A stretch of 22,852 nt of DNA from Lachnospiraceae bacterium UBA3401. Its GTDB lineage: Bacteria > Bacillota > Clostridia > Lachnospirales > Lachnospiraceae. The number at the start of each line of letters is the position of its first letter. Positions within the stretch are counted from its first letter, which is position 1. Under the pieces are notes generated by a model, which saw nothing but the letters and a program-made list of their open reading frames with translations, was not told where the DNA came from and did not search any database. This document shows positions 22,835 through 22,852 of this stretch, piece by piece. The stretch is taken from contig DEPD01000134.1 in the NCBI GenBank assembly GCA_002358575.1, forward strand, positions 1-22,852, read 5' to 3'. A program made the position numbers and the translations under genes.

Positions 22835-22852
22835 ACATCAAGCCATGCAAAA

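Noticed and set aside
1..22852. CRISPR array, tRNA or rRNA genes, phage genes
   Set aside because: No regularly spaced repeats, no tRNA-like cloverleaf or rRNA sequence, and no phage structural or integrase genes were seen.

Overview
The window reads like a chromosomal stretch of a Gram-positive anaerobe of the Clostridia, most likely Lachnospiraceae. The basis is the moderate-to-low GC, strong AGGAGG-type ribosome binding sites, the atpI-B-E-F-H-A-G-D-C gene order, a sodium-type c subunit, and the mix of FIST, HD-GYP, Rrf2-type and ECF S-component features. The assignment is inferred from gene content; no rRNA or other taxonomic marker is present.

Layout. Positions 1-530 are a decayed area: the end of a dispersed palindromic element, a frameshifted tail of an IS3-family transposase, a strong hairpin, and two small out-of-frame ORFs that may be a broken gene. 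Next is a NiCo (czcD-type) metal riboswitch (about 628-719) upstream of a cation diffusion facilitator, then a convergent DUF402 gene. Positions 2566-6415 hold an intracellular signalling cluster: a FIST-domain sensor and a soluble methyl-accepting protein share one promoter; a lone Hpt protein and a receiver-HD-GYP protein share a second promoter, and a 164-bp palindromic element sits in the 5' leader of that second unit. Positions 6440-13768 are a complete F1Fo ATP synthase operon with a clear promoter and terminator; its c subunit has the residues of a Na+ site. A fructokinase follows.

Positions 14798-17502 are a sulfur assimilation block: O-acetylhomoserine sulfhydrylase behind a promoter whose -35 box lies inside an Rrf2/CymR-like palindrome, then cysteine synthase behind a leader with two mutually exclusive hairpins, then a terminator. 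After an unexplained GC-rich foldable segment comes a membrane chemoreceptor with a Cache-like sensor, a shared terminator, and a convergent ECF-transporter S component. The right part holds a bactofilin overlapping an Eis-like GNAT acetyltransferase, another palindromic element, and a small zinc-ribbon protein gene whose stop codon lies in that element's tip.

The most interesting points are the FIST / soluble MCP / Hpt / HD-GYP cluster, which may link a cytoplasmic sensor and chemotaxis-type signalling to c-di-GMP breakdown; the dispersed element family that has landed in leaders and gene ends; the Co/Ni riboswitch; the apparent Na+ coupling of the ATP synthase; and structured intergenic RNA around atpE and before cysK.
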